Notes: generated by a model from the letters alone, not told the origin. Counted from the stretch's first letter, positions 37,430-49,009 are shown. The stretch is DNA of 64,000 nucleotides from Lepidonotus clava (GCA_936440205.1 OW387149.1:29666966-29730965), one strand, 5' to 3'. A program made the numbers and translations.

Positions 37430-40305
37430 GTGAGTTTTGAAAAACTTTATAATGGCCGACATGCGGTCGGTTGCCGTATCTCTGAAACAAGTACGCAAAG
37501 TGCCTAAATCCCTTTCAATGTTGATGAAACTGCCTACGATTGTGCCCTAGTATGTATTCTAACTGCCTAACTAGTTTTTATCAAGTTTCAAAGTTGATTT
37601 CATGCCATAAACAGGGATGATCTATCGGGGTTGTCCGGTGACCTACTTAATGGCGTCAGCTGATCCGGCCGGCCTGTAACGGTTATGAATCATGTCTCAT
37701 GCCATTGTGGCCCTCAGGAAGGTGAACTAAGTCTAATATCATGTATGTTGTTGTCTTTAGATGTTCCTGCAAGCACTACAAAGACAAGGAGTGCAGTAAA
37801 CAGTTCACGACGTCGGAGCTGGTCGCGCGTCGGCAGGAGGTCTTTCAGCTGTCCTCAGGTAAGTTTTTCATGAGATACATGTTATGCAAACCTGTCGCCA
37901 CGACCATGTAGCTATGTCGTTCTCGCTCAAAACTATCCCATAATCCATGACAACGTCTTGAAGTATAACAGACAACTATTAACACTCAACCAGACCGTTT
38001 TTAAGTTAGTATTTAGGGTGTGTTAACCTAGTTCATGGGTCAATCCAGAAACCTCATTCCTTGAGTCACATGCATATCATGTACAGATTGTTATTATCCT
38101 AATCTACTTTGTTTTCTAGGCGAGAAGGACATGTTGCTACTGGGCATTGCCAGTACCTGCACAGACAATAGCAGCAGGCTGTCCACCTGGAAGAAGGGGA
38201 TTAAGGGGAGAGGGGAGAGGCAGCACCAAAGAAACCACTACCTCGTCGGTTCTCGGCCAGTCTGCAGGGACACTTTCAAGTTCATGTATGCGTGAGTAGC
38301 TTTGATATTCAACTTCTTTGCTCAACTAAGGTCTACCTAGATATCCCTACTATTATTGTACTACTTGAGGTAAATTACAAGATGAACTGTAATGAATCAT
38401 AACAGAATCTGATCATGGCACTTACCATCACAAATCGTCCATATTAATATTACAATACTTACCTGTACTTGTTGCCTGTGTCCAATAATTATTGGCCTAA
38501 TGTAACTCTTACCTTGTGACCTTTCCAGCATCAGCCAGAACAAGCTGACGTCCATCATCAAGTGGTACAAGTGCTACGGGGTGGTGACCAGGCAAAAGAA
38601 GTCTGGCGGGCGACAGGCGACTGCAATGATCCTCCAGCTGGAGGACATCAGGTGGGTCGTGGACTTCATCAACTCCTATGCCGAGACCAACGCCCTCGTC
38701 CTGCCTGGTCGTGTGTCTTCCCACAAACGGGATGACATCCTCCTCCTCCCCTCCTCTTCCACAAAGGCCGACATCTACAGGTTGTACAGCAACGCCATGG
38801 AGGAGGCTAACTTCAGGTGTGTGGCTGACTTAACCTTTAGAAACCTGTGGCTCCAACTCCTCCCTCGCATAGTGTGTTCCCGCCCTATGACTGACCTCTG
38901 CTGGGAATGCCAGCGCAACAACAGGGATATCTCTGCCTCTAGTAACCTACCTGACATTGTGAAACAGGCCAAGCTGAAAAAGCAACAAGTTCACCTGGAG
39001 GTGGTGGCTCGGGAGAGGGGCTTTTATCAGGACATGGTCAAGTCTGCCAAGGCTGCCTACAAGGAAGCAGAGTCCCCTCCCCTTGGCCCCCACCCCCCTT
39101 GTTCTTCTGACACGAAGGTCCACATCAGTTTTGATTATGCCCAGCAGGTCCACCTTCCCTCCTTTCCTATGCAGCCTGGCCCATTGTACTTCCTTGTCCC
39201 CCGCAAGGTCGGCATTTTCGGTGTCTGTGCCGAGGCCATCCCCCAACAGGTGAACTATTTGATCGACGAAAGCCATTGCGGTAGTAAGGGGTCAAATGCA
39301 GTTATTTCATACCTGCACCACTATTTTGAAACGTATTCCCTGGGGGAGAAGGCGGTGGACATGCACTGTGACAACTGTAGTGGTCAGAACAAGAACAAGT
39401 TTGTGCTAGCGTATCTTCTGTGGCGGGTCCTGACTGGCCGGCACCAGTCCATTTCCTTAAACTTTTTAATCACAGGGCACACCAAGTTTGCCCCGGACTG
39501 GTGCTTTAGTTTGCTTAAACAAAGGTTTCGTCGTGAGCCTGTCTCGAGCCTCTTGGAGATGGAGGCGACTGTGGTGAAGAGTACCCAAGAACGTGTCAAC
39601 CTTGCCCAACTTGTGGGGGACGAGAATGGGAAGGTGTTTGTCGAGTCGTATGACTGGCAATCTTTTTTGACCCCTTTCATCAAGCCAGTCAAGGGCATTA
39701 AGCAGTATCATCACTTTGTATTCTCTGACCAGAACAAGGGCCACGTCACCTTCCGGCAGTATGCCGACTCGGCCCCCGAGACCTTCAAGATGCTGACTGT
39801 CGCCCCTGAAGCTGTCCCCCAGGAAGGCCCTCAGCCCACCGAATCCCCTGGCCTCCCGGCCAAAAGACAGTGGTATCTCTTCAAGAACATTCGGGATTTT
39901 TGTACTGAGGACACGAAGGACATCATGTGCCCTAAGCCCTCTGTACCAGAACCAGCACCCGGCCCAGGCCCCCGTGCCGTACCTCCGCCGGAACCAGATG
40001 CGGAATCAGAGCCAGAGGCTGGCGAGGGGGATGGGCCAGGCAGGGGCAGGGGCAGGGGCAGGGGCAGGGGCAGGGGCAGGGGCAGAGGCAGAGGTAGAGG
40101 CAGAGGCAGGGGCAGAGGCAGAGGACAGACTCCAGACACATCATCAGGATCGGAGGGGGAGGAGGAGGAGTTGGTCAGACAGCTGGAGAGGGAATCAAAA
40201 TCTTCATCTGACTCAGAGGAGGAAGGCCCCCCACCCCCACCTAGGGGCAGGGGCCGTCCTAGTAAACGTGCTAAACGTGGTCGTGGCAGGCCCAGGACCA
40301 CCTGA
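37149..40305 (+). CDS. DUF7869-type putative transposase, 775 aa
   Basis: Exons 37149-37429, 37761-37858, 38120-38291 and 38529-40305; all GT-AG, phases agree, 2328 bp. Parts: an acidic N-terminus (residues about 40-85, mostly Glu/Asp); a small Cys cluster (CSCKHYKDKECSKQF) across exon 2; a helical middle; a Cys pair DLCWECQRN; then the core conserved in a widespread eukaryotic family I recall as DUF7869. The core shows SFDYAQQVHLP, PRKVGIFGVC, KGSNAVISYL, HCDNCSGQNKNKF and GHTKFAPDWCF. Asp in SFDYAQ, Asp in CDNCSGQNKN and an acidic residue near GHTKFAPD could be an RNase H-like catalytic set. The C-terminus has about 15 Arg-Gly repeats and two GRGRP AT-hooks. Lying alone between matched transposon ends, it is probably the transposase. 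No interruptions are seen. Confidence 0.82.
37761..37858 (+). CDS. Transposase exon 2
   Basis: Acceptor TTGTTGTCTTTAG, donor GTAAGTTT; 98 bp, phase 2 to 1. Codes the small Cys cluster CSCKHYKDKECSKQF. Confidence 0.8.
38120..38291 (+). CDS. Transposase exon 3
   Basis: Acceptor TTTGTTTTCTAG, donor GTGAGTAG; 172 bp, phase 1 to 2. Codes GEKDMLLLGIASTC and VCRDTFKFMYA, typical lead-in of the family. Confidence 0.8.
38529..40305 (+). CDS. Transposase exon 4 (core, RG repeats, AT-hooks)
   Basis: Acceptor CTTTCCAG; 1777 bp to the TGA. Holds the whole conserved core and the low-complexity tail; the Arg-Gly run lies at 40040-40128. Confidence 0.85.
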
Positions 40306-40597
40306 GAACTATTAAGAATCCGTTTTGAACATTGTTAACATATTTTTAGTTGTTAAGACTTTTTCTGATTTTAAGATTTTTACCTTGGTGGCTTTTCACT
40401 ATTTTAACGACCAAAGACAATCATGAACATTCCAAGAACTTTTATAGACACATTATGGATACCCAGGGTACTTAGGGTCATCACAGAGTCGTTTTTAAGC
40501 AGCCAAGATGAGGTATTGTGATCCTTTATGCTTGCCGTTCTAGGTTAAGTTGTTGTTTCAGGTCCGGATTTTTGTCACTTTTTGCAGCGCCGGCATG

Positions 40598-40603
40598 AAT
40601 AAA
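40598..40603 (+). terminator. Poly-A signal of the transposase gene
   Basis: AATAAA 293 bp after the stop, followed by a T/G-rich stretch. Confidence 0.6.
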
Positions 40604-41185
40604 AGTTTTGTATATAAACGCATGAATTACTGGTATTTGTTAGCTAGAATAGTGTAGAATGACTATGTAAAGTTTCAGGACCAAGGATTGATTACAAGTG
40701 TACGTTGCTAGGGCTTTATCGGAGGACCGCGGTAGCGCGCGGTAAGAAAAACTTTCAACTCATTTATCTCAGTTTCTTATACCCTCATAGGCAAGGTTCT
40801 TTTTATTCTCGTCGCAACTTATCTCAGGCCCTAGATATCGGACCTAGACATGCTATACCTTGTTTTAAAGCTAATAATTAGTATTTTCTGATGGTATACC
40901 TAACTAAAAATCTTCCCCGTGCGACATCTGACTCACTTCGCCAAAACGGGTCACAAATGTTGGTTGCCATGGAAACCCATAAATGGAATATGGTGGGATA
41001 TTGCACAAAAAAAAAAAAAATTGGCAAATTGGCAAATAGGGACAGTGCCAACATTTGGAATGTTTCCATTGGAGAATCTAAATAAAAATAGAGTTTTGGC
41101 AATTTTTAGACTACTTTTTATATTTAGGGAAATATTTCAGTAATCATGATCTGTAGAATGACATATTTAGCAGTGAAAGGGTTGA

Positions 41186-42740
41186 ATCACTCCGAAAAAT
41201 AGGGAGGGGCACGAGCACCCTCCTCCCCCCCCCCCTCACTTTTTTTCTTTCAGTCCATCACTCATAATTTTATTGAGACCAACAAAGGTTGTTGGACCAA
41301 TGTTACATGACCAGATTATGTGAAGGTTTAATCACTGTTATTCCTACTATTGCCATGCAGAACCTTCATTAGAACATAGCTCAAGAACGTACATACTTCT
41401 ATCTGCAATAACTAATAGAACAACCTGAGAGCCCGGTTTGAGTCGTCCTATATAGACGTTGTGCAGATGACATCACAAGTGCTGAAATTCGATTGGCCGC
41501 CATATTGGTGATCACTTTAAGATAATGATTATTTACCATTCTGAATTATTATAAAACACATTTTGTTTATTTTAATTGAAGCAGTATTGCTGAATGATAC
41601 TTAGCAATTGTCATCATTAAGAATTTATAAATTTAGATTTTATTTCAATTGCAATGTGTCCCTGATCACCCTGTGGTGATCACCAAAATGTGATCACGTG
41701 ACCATGTCTGCACAAGGTCTATACAGCACAGCCTACACGACGTCTCCTCAAAAACATCCACTTTTTACACTGCAATATTGCCTGTCTTGCCTGTATTGTA
41801 CATGTAGGTACGAGTATGCAAGTAATATACCGAAATGGGAATTTGACGATCATGGTGGACATTTTACATATATATTGGCAACATAGTGTATAACTCACTG
41901 CATGTCTGAATATGCATATCGTGTACATAATAATACATGATTGTATTCAGGACAATTGAGGAACTAATAAAAACTATCCATTGATATGAAAGTTAACGAG
42001 TACACAGTATGATACATGAAGCAATTAACATAATTGTCCAAATAGCATTCACAAAAATCACTTGCCACGTAAATATTTCATCTTATAGGCGATGTTGTCT
42101 AAGATAAAACATCGTTGCATACAAAGTCATGACGTCACTTATATCGCTCGTTCGCTGCGAGTCAATAGTTTTCCCATTGATATCGCTACATATAAGTTTT
42201 GGGGGACCGGAGTCAATGAGCCCTTACTCAAGTGCAACTGATCTGCCCAATCACCCTCTGTGACAGAAAAGTTAGGCTGTGAGGACTATAATTATACCGG
42301 AATACTAAGAAGATGATTGTTGGAGTTAAATGTCCACTCAGTAATTTTGCAGCTATATTAGGACCCATGTTTGTGACTGCAACACTGTTGCACGACCGAA
42401 TCTAAGACATGGGCCATGTTCTTTTTTACTGTAAAAATGCCATGTTGACATCAATTAGGAAAATATTCAAGACCAACTACCTAAAATACTGTAAGAAATT
42501 TTATGACAAAAGTGTATCACAAAAAAACATCTGAGATCCTAAATGTCACTCCCCATTGTCATAAGAACGACCTAGAAACAACATCACTTATAGGTACATT
42601 TGTTAAAAGCATATATGCAGCCACTAGGGCATTAGAGCAGAGTTATAAGTGTTATTACTCCACCTGGTGTTGACATAAATGTATCTGTATATTAGTCAAA
42701 TAAACCATTTCGTATTTCGTATTTTGTATGGGAACGACAG
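41186..42740. other. Intergenic, old repeat debris
   Basis: No gene. 41450-41940 shares words such as gacgttgtgcag, tacacgacgtc and attggtgatcac with 25740-25870 and 12140-12230, suggesting a decayed MITE family. 42400-42720 may be a LINE 3' remnant: a short frame with YCKNAM and FYDKS, then aataaac and a repeating cgtattt tail. Confidence 0.4.
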
Positions 42741-42744
42741 CAAG

Positions 42745-42846
42745 GTAAGGTTGTCTAACAGGCAGCACCCAGGATCGAACTCAGGCCGGCCGCGTCCAAT
42801 GCTAAGACGCTAACCAATGCTAAGCACTAGACCACCACATCCCCCT
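42745..42846 (-). repeat. tRNA-derived SINE head
   Basis: On the minus strand it has a pol III A box (TGGTCTAGTGCTTAGC, 42819-42834) and B box (GTTCGATCC, near 42771-42779) at tRNA spacing, with an internal duplication of ttagcattgg/ttagcgtc. A diverged tRNA-like promoter, not a functional tRNA. Confidence 0.7.
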
Positions 42847-42849
42847 AGC

Positions 42850-43616
42850 ATAATAAGATTACTAAGCTGTGTAGCGTTAAAGTTGAAAACATGGTAATGG
42901 TGAATACAGTGCAGATATGATTCTCAGGTCGAAATCGGCATGGTAGCAGAGTAACTCAAAAACAGGAGGTAAATGGTAGCCTGAGAAAAGTTTGGAGTAA
43001 ACCATATATCAGTAAATTTGCGTCTAACAGCGAATAACACCTGTCCAACTCAATTGAATTGGAATATAAAAAATACCTGATGGCTATTCGGCTTTGGCAT
43101 AAGTGTGTACTGGCTAAATCATACAATTTATTGGACTATCAACACATGTGCACACCTGAACCGTCTTCCAGTTGTATTAAAAGCATTGGAAATTAGATAT
43201 ATGGACCAGGCATAAATGTGTTACTTTTGTCAGTTGTACCTCGATTTAGGTTATCTTGAAAAAAAAATTTGTATGGGACCTCCAAGTTTTCTTATTTCTT
43301 TTAAAGGGGAAGAATGTGTTATGGTCCTTACGAATCCCTCCTGTTGAGGACGTAACATCACTGATGAGGTAATCTTGGAGTCAGGGGAGTCATTTGGTGG
43401 GCACTCACCCCTGACATAACAGCCTCATTAGATGCCATTCCCTACTGAGTTGGAAACACCCTCCCACTCTTTTTTCTACAAGCAACTAGGAGGGAAATGA
43501 TATTTAGGAATGGTGCCCTGAACTTGCAGATAAATAGCTTAGAACTAAAACAAAAATACTCTGAAACAGACCTTAAAGCAATATAGGAAAAATCTATTGT
43601 GCGATCCAGAGTCACT
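42850..43616. other. Intergenic, nothing recognised
   Basis: No open frame of note, no inverted ends, no tail. Confidence 0.5.
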
Positions 43617-44360
43617 AACAAGAAGCAAAAGAGCTACAAAGTTCTGCTCATGCATGAGCGATGGTCATCCCTCAATAAACTGAAGGCCTTCTTACAACAA
43701 GAAGGCTATATGGGTTGAGTAGTGATCACCACCACCACTCCTGCTGTCACACACAACTCAGGGAGGGACCCAGTTCTGAATGACCTATCACTCACCCACC
43801 TAAACCTGCCCACCTGCAGGTGACAGTGGAGGTCCTAATGTGGAGGGGTGAGGGTTATTTGGCTCAAGTAGTAGTTATCTAACCCACTTCTGGCTTCTCA
43901 AACTACCTGACTCTAACAACCATTGTAGGACAATGCCCTTCAATAGCTGAACATGAGATTTTCACATTCCCACCTCCATGGCCTTTCATTTGAGGTACAA
44001 CAATGAACAGTTTTGCTCATGTATAAAAAATTATTTTGATATTTCCACTTTTTCACAATGTTACTTAAAATTCTGTGGTTGCTATGCGTTGCCATGGATA
44101 CCGGCCAAATGTGCGTGTTGCGCAAATGCCAACACGTCAAAATGTAAACTTCAGGTTATGGGCTACGATTTAAAACCACTTTTAGATCCTCCGTCTTTTT
44201 GGACGAAAAAAGTCATTTTTTGGATTTGGCTCCTGGACTAATTGTGTAACCAGTCATTGAGAACAAAGAAAATTAAATGGTTCAAGACTTGACTGATTGA
44301 GGGAGTCCCCACCAACAGCTACAATACTACATAGATATAAATAGGGACTCTCAAAAAGTA
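43617..44360. repeat. Duplicated segment, copy 1 (interrupted)
   Basis: Starts aacaagaagcaaaagagc and ends aaatagggactc. It matches 44719-45215 throughout except for about 280 bp at 43957-44240 that is absent from copy 2. Non-coding; it contains caccaccaccactcctgctgtcacac. Confidence 0.8.
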
Positions 44361-44718
44361 GGAAATCCTACAAAAGCAGGAAAAATGGCATCTCTGAGCC
44401 TCAACAGGGCAGGGGTGTATGTCCAGATGGCAACAGTCCCAACTATCAAATTTGACTGAAATTTATACAAAAGAAATTCTCTGGCTGGGGTAGTGATACA
44501 GGGAAATTCCTTTTTATTTTCACAAAATTTGATTCTTTGGTTCATAGGTTAGCTTGGGGCTATGGATAGGGGGGGTCCCATGTTGCTTGTCGAGTTAAAA
44601 AAACAGCTGTGTCACATGTCGTTATAACTCAGTTAATACCCATGTTGCATGTCAAATTTAAGAAACAGCCATGTCGCATGTCGTTATCATTTTTAAGCCC
44701 GTCCCCTGTCGAATTCAA

Positions 44719-45215
44719 GAACAAGAAGCAAAAGAGCTACAAAGTTTCACTCATGCATGAGCGAGGGTTGTCCCTCAATAAACTGAAGGCCTTCCTATAA
44801 CCAGAAGGCTATACAGGCTACCAGTAGTGACCACCACCACCACTCCTGCTGTCACACACAACTCAGGGAGGGGTTTAGGAAAGGGGCTGCAACTCGGCTA
44901 CTGACATGCACCCAGTACTGAGTGACCTATCACTCACCCACCTAGATCTGCCTACCTGCAGGTGACAGTGGAGGTCCTCATGTGAAGGGGTGAGGGCTGT
45001 TTGGATCAGGCAGTGGTTATGTAACCCACTTATGGGTCCTCCCATTGCCTGATTCTCACAGCAATTGTAGGACAGTGCCCTTCAATAGCTGAACATGACA
45101 TTGTGTAACCGGTCATTAAGAACAAAGAGAATCAGATTACTAAAGACATGACTAATTGAGGGAGTCCCCAACAATGGCTATAATACTATATATATAACTA
45201 GGGACTCACAAAAAG
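44719..45215. repeat. Duplicated segment, copy 2
   Basis: Direct copy of 43617-44360 without the insert; an extra short stretch (gggtttaggaaaggggctgc) is present here. Between and after the copies run irregular repeats of catgtcgcatgtcgttat-like words (44570-44710 and 45215-45310). Confidence 0.8.
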
Positions 45216-45629
45216 GCAATGTCATTTGTCACTTATTTTCCATGTCGCCTGTTGAATTTAAAAACGGCTGTGTCGCATTATCAAATTTTGAAAAACAGCT
45301 GTGTCGTGCTGTTGATTCCAAGGGTCTATACCCCCTAGCTTTACTAAAATCATACAAGTGGATTAATTTACTACTAAGGTAAGGTAAGATAGTTTCCAGA
45401 AGCCCTTGCAACTGTTGGAAGATGACCCCTACCGGGATTATGGCTGTTCGGCCATTTACATACATCCCTTTCCTCTTTAAGTATCTGCCTGTGCACAAAA
45501 AAATAAATCCCAGGAAGAGGAATAAAACAACATTTCCTAGGTTATTATAGATAATACGTTTTTATTGGAAAGCATACTGTACTTTAACAATTTACACAAA
45601 ACAAAGACTCATATATATAACATAAGAAA

Positions 45630-45750
45630 TCATTGCGCCATTTTCTCCTGTTCTGTCCAGTTTTTGACGTGTTCTTTCATCGTTGCCTGGGGGTCTGACT
45701 TGAAGGCTGGGTGGGCGAGAACCTGGTTGAAAATGGCAATGTCCTCCATC
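45630..45750 (-). CDS. SLX9: SLX9 exon 5
   Basis: Acceptor TCCATTTATAG; 121 bp to a TGA at 45630-45632. An AATAAA signal follows at about 45562-45567. Confidence 0.9.
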
Positions 45751-48587
45751 CTATAAATGGATAAAAATAATAATTATTATCTAATCTAGTGATTTTGGAA
45801 GTTAGTGTCAAAGCAGTCTCTTAGCAAGAAATACAGAATATGTTTAAATAAAGAAAAGTGGCAACTTTGATCTATTTAATCTAAATTGGAATTTTATCGT
45901 GTTTAATATATTTTTCAAGGGCCATTACCAACTTTCCACAAACAGCTAGAAACTCCCATAGTACATCATTGGGAAGGGAATACGTTTCTTGTTACTATTT
46001 TAATTGGTAATAAGTATTGTTTATATCACATCCTCCAATGCCAGAAAGAGTTATCATGATCCATTTATTTAGGTTTTGAATAAAATACTTGTAAAGCCGA
46101 TAGGTTTCAACACCTAATGTTACTTTCTAAATATCCTTGTTGATATTCGTGACAATTTGTCAAATTAAGTTTCTCCAACGCAGAAGTGATTTGATTTACA
46201 CTCTACCAGTTAGGATTTGCAGTCTATGAGAAAAAACACATAACGATTTAAAAGAGGGGAGGTAACCCACTATACTTACATTCGTTTTTGTCGTGTTTTT
46301 GTTTTCGGAATAGGCTTCTTGGATACTCTGCTTTTGCTGCAAGAAAAAATGCATTCTTTTGGTTATTAAAGCTTCCGGACAGAAATGTATAACATACATA
46401 CATATACCATGGAATATGACTCGATGAGCTGAAAAAAAAAACCTTTGTACTTTGTAAAACAATAAAAAAAAAAACCTGAATAATAGTCCATATATACGGA
46501 AATAGGTTAATTAACTGTTTGCCCATGAATTAATTAACTTTGATTAAGTCTTCCAAAACCTAAACATACATATAAATCCAATTTGCGTCTGACAGAATAT
46601 TTGAAAAGTGATGTTGGGTAAAAATGCTGTCAATCTATAATAATTAGTTTCGATATTTTGTTCCTGGACTTGAAAGTGTTCATAAAATAGCTTTTAGTGT
46701 AAAGCCTTATCAAAATCTTGGAGTTGCTCTTTCTATTAAAATGTGCTGCATATTTACTGGTAGAGATAAAAAAAAAAAAACGTCTTTAGATATAAAGGAA
46801 AAGAAGATAATTTCATGAATAATCCGTAAATGCTACATCAAGCAGACAGTTCCTCAGCAGTCTATCTTTAAATAAGGGAAACAAAAGCAATTTACGGTTA
46901 GACTTTTTCAAACCAAAGTTACTACATATATGTAAATACATTACACGAACCTTACCCAAGCATACGATTAACCTTCACCATGAAGTCTTGGATAACAATT
47001 TCAATTTCAAATTTTATGCCTACCTTTTCTCTCTTGCTCTGTCCACGGGGTTATCCTTAAGGAGAAGATCTAAAGTTGGCAATGAATCAGCTAGCACCTG
47101 CATGTCCCCTACCACCGGGGTTTTCTTACGCTTCTTACGCACTTTGTCAGCCTTCTTCGCGGCTTGAATGGCATCGATTTCTGAAAAATCAAATCAAAAT
47201 AAGACCTAAAATTACGAAATATATATATGTGGTAAAAAAAAAAAAAAAGGATGCAAGACAGGCGAAATGTTAACTTGTTGACCAAAAATTTACGGGTTTT
47301 GAAAGTATTTTCACACTAAAAGACAAATAAAACTTTTGTTTCAGTACTATTTGTGTATAAAGATTTGTTGGGTAGATATTTCTACCATATAAAATGTTTT
47401 CAGATAAAGTCCCACTATATGTGATTTTATGTCAATAAGGTATCTCTCATTGATTTCAAATATCCAAATCTTATCTAGTCTAAAAAGCCCTGATCATGAT
47501 CCATATAGCAACGAACCCATTTAGAATTCATCTTCTATTCTTATACCATTATTCTGGGCCGACTCTACGGAAGGAGTTTGATTTTTTTTTTTTTAAGTCC
47601 TAACTATATTAAATCTGATAAAAGAAAAGGTCGTCTCAACTTCCGTTCACTACAATTAAACATAGGTCTGCTTACTTTTGATGAAGAAGTCGTGTTTAAG
47701 TTTCCTTTTCTCTACTTTGGTGAGGTTGTTCCCTTTGAGACTTTTACTGGTGACGGCGCTCCGGGCGTCAAAGTCGGGCAGGTCCTTCTTCATTCTGTTC
47801 AGGTCAATCTGAACTCCGGCAAACGGGTTCTCGGGCACGAGGAAAGGGCTCTGCTAGAAGGTAAATAAATCACATCACAGGTATGTGTATCTTCTTTTTT
47901 TTTCAATTGTAGTTTTCAAACATACATTTCTCTTGTATTGAATGAAGACACAATAAAGTATCACTATTTCTTTATACATGATTAGAACCTGACTAGTATA
48001 CCTTATATATATATGGGTTTTCGAAAGTTGATAAGGCTCATGGTATTTATATCAACTTAAAATTCTTCAAAAAATCTTAAATAGTACTAGCTACAATTCT
48101 AATTAAATAGAAAGTATTATTGACATATAACGGTATTTGGACGAATTACATCATTTAATGATATCTTGAATACCCCAATTTGAAAAAAAAAAAACCCTCT
48201 GCAATACCATCAGTTCCCCAGACTAGCATTCATTGATTGATATCACAAGGCAGTGATGCCTCAAACTGGCCCAAAATTATTATTTTTGATCACGTTCACA
48301 CAATTATTTTCAGATTGGAAATTATCTTTCGACTAAATCTAAGCTCATGGATTTCAGACATACGGGCCACTTTAAAAATGTTTTGCAATAATTGCTAAAA
48401 AGAATAAGCATTCCACCTTTTTGTCATAAACTAAGTTAGATCTACTTTGACTTACTTGTAGGGGCTTTGAGTCTTGTTCCATGTCCACCACCTCCACCGA
48501 CTGCTCGCCCTTCTCGGACTTCTCCTTCTGCTTCAGTTTGACGGCGGCGGAGTGCGCCTTCTGTCGACCCCTCTTCATCTTCCCCAT
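45630..48587 (-). CDS. SLX9: SLX9/FAM207A ribosome biogenesis protein
   Basis: Five exons: 48456-48587, 47676-47850, 47024-47180, 46280-46336 and 45630-45750; all GT-AG, phases agree, 642 bp, 213 residues. It opens MGKMKRGRQKAHSAAVKLKQ, close to the basic N-terminus of vertebrate SLX9 (FAM207A). The conserved F-A-G-V-x-I-D motif follows (NPFAGVQIDLNRMKKDL), then the lysine-rich stretch before VVGDMQVLADSLPTL, which matches the family's VVGDLxxLxDALP box. The last exon holds FNQVLAHPAFKSDPQATMKEHVKN, equivalent to the C-terminal F-x-x-L-x-x-P-x-(F/Y)-x-x-(D/S)-P motif. In yeast SLX9 binds pre-ribosomes and helps 40S assembly and export; that role is assumed here. Highly basic, nucleolar in relatives. 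Exon 4 is only 57 bp. Confidence 0.93.
46280..46336 (-). CDS. SLX9: SLX9 exon 4 (microexon-like)
   Basis: Acceptor TTTTTTCTTGCAG, donor GTAAGTAT; 57 bp, phase 2 to 2. Codes a basic SKSRVSKKPIPKTKT segment. Confidence 0.88.
47024..47180 (-). CDS. SLX9: SLX9 exon 3
   Basis: Acceptor GATTTTTCAG; 157 bp, phase 1 to 2; donor GTAGGC. Codes the VVGDMQVLADSLPTL box. Confidence 0.92.
47676..47850 (-). CDS. SLX9: SLX9 exon 2
   Basis: Acceptor TTCTAGCAG; 175 bp, phase 0 to 1; donor GTAAGC. Codes NPFAGVQIDLNRM and a Lys-rich helix. Confidence 0.92.
48456..48587 (-). CDS. SLX9: SLX9 exon 1
   Basis: Start codon 48585-48587; 44 codons, phase 0 at donor GTAAGT. Confidence 0.92.
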
Positions 48588-49009
48588 GATGAATGATGCG
48601 CTCGCTGAAACGACACGTAGGAAATACCCTGAATGTTATATCTTAATAATAAGGAATCTTTGGAATCTAGGAAGCAAATTTATGGAAATTTGGGGAAGTC
48701 CTGCCATTCATCACACACGTGCTTGCTCTGCAACACGATCCCCTAACCTCGAGAATTAGGAAGATATTGGTATTAGTGGATAACTAACTAGACAACCCTA
48801 GAGGCTAGACACAGATCTATCAGTATGACTGAGTCTGACTCTGACATGTGGGCCAGTGCAGTGGCCCAAAACGGGAGGTTTCGGTGGCCTCGACTTTACC
48901 AAGAGAGCTGTGAATTGAAACAATTGTTACACTAGCGGCTCGTACACATTATCCAGTAAATTACACCTCTGTAAGGTTAAATTAACAGTCTAGATCAGTA
49001 AAAACATAC

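Larger units (their letters stand above)
35832..41181 (+). mobile_element. DUF7869-type autonomous DNA transposon
   Basis: About 5.35 kb with CCCTTTCAC...GTGAAAGGG ends (flanks TCAA and TTGA, a decayed TTAA?). Both ends match the two ends of the short TTAA-flanked element at 51155-51787 over more than 100 bp each. Subterminal inverted repeats GTGACCCGTTTTGGCGAA lie near 36522 and, inverted, near 40938. Inside is one four-exon gene (37149-40305) with its own poly-A signal. A 284-bp retroelement piece is inserted at 35962-36245. TTAA targets are used by piggyBac, Kolobok and Sola3; the encoded protein is none of these by obvious sequence, and a distant Sola link is only inferred. Confidence 0.78.

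Noticed and set aside
39831-40301. Minus-strand Leu/Pro repeat frame
   Set aside because: Shadow of the Arg-Gly repeat of the transposase on the other strand.
42745-42846. Functional tRNA gene on the minus strand
   Set aside because: The A and B boxes are present, but the stems do not pair well and the A-box region is duplicated; it is a SINE head.
43950-44240. Relation of the 280-bp insert to the DUF7869 transposon ends (both have ttgccatgg words)
   Set aside because: Only short words are shared; the termini do not match.
47578-47868. Plus-strand 96-codon frame
   Set aside because: Shadow of SLX9 exon 2 on the opposite strand.
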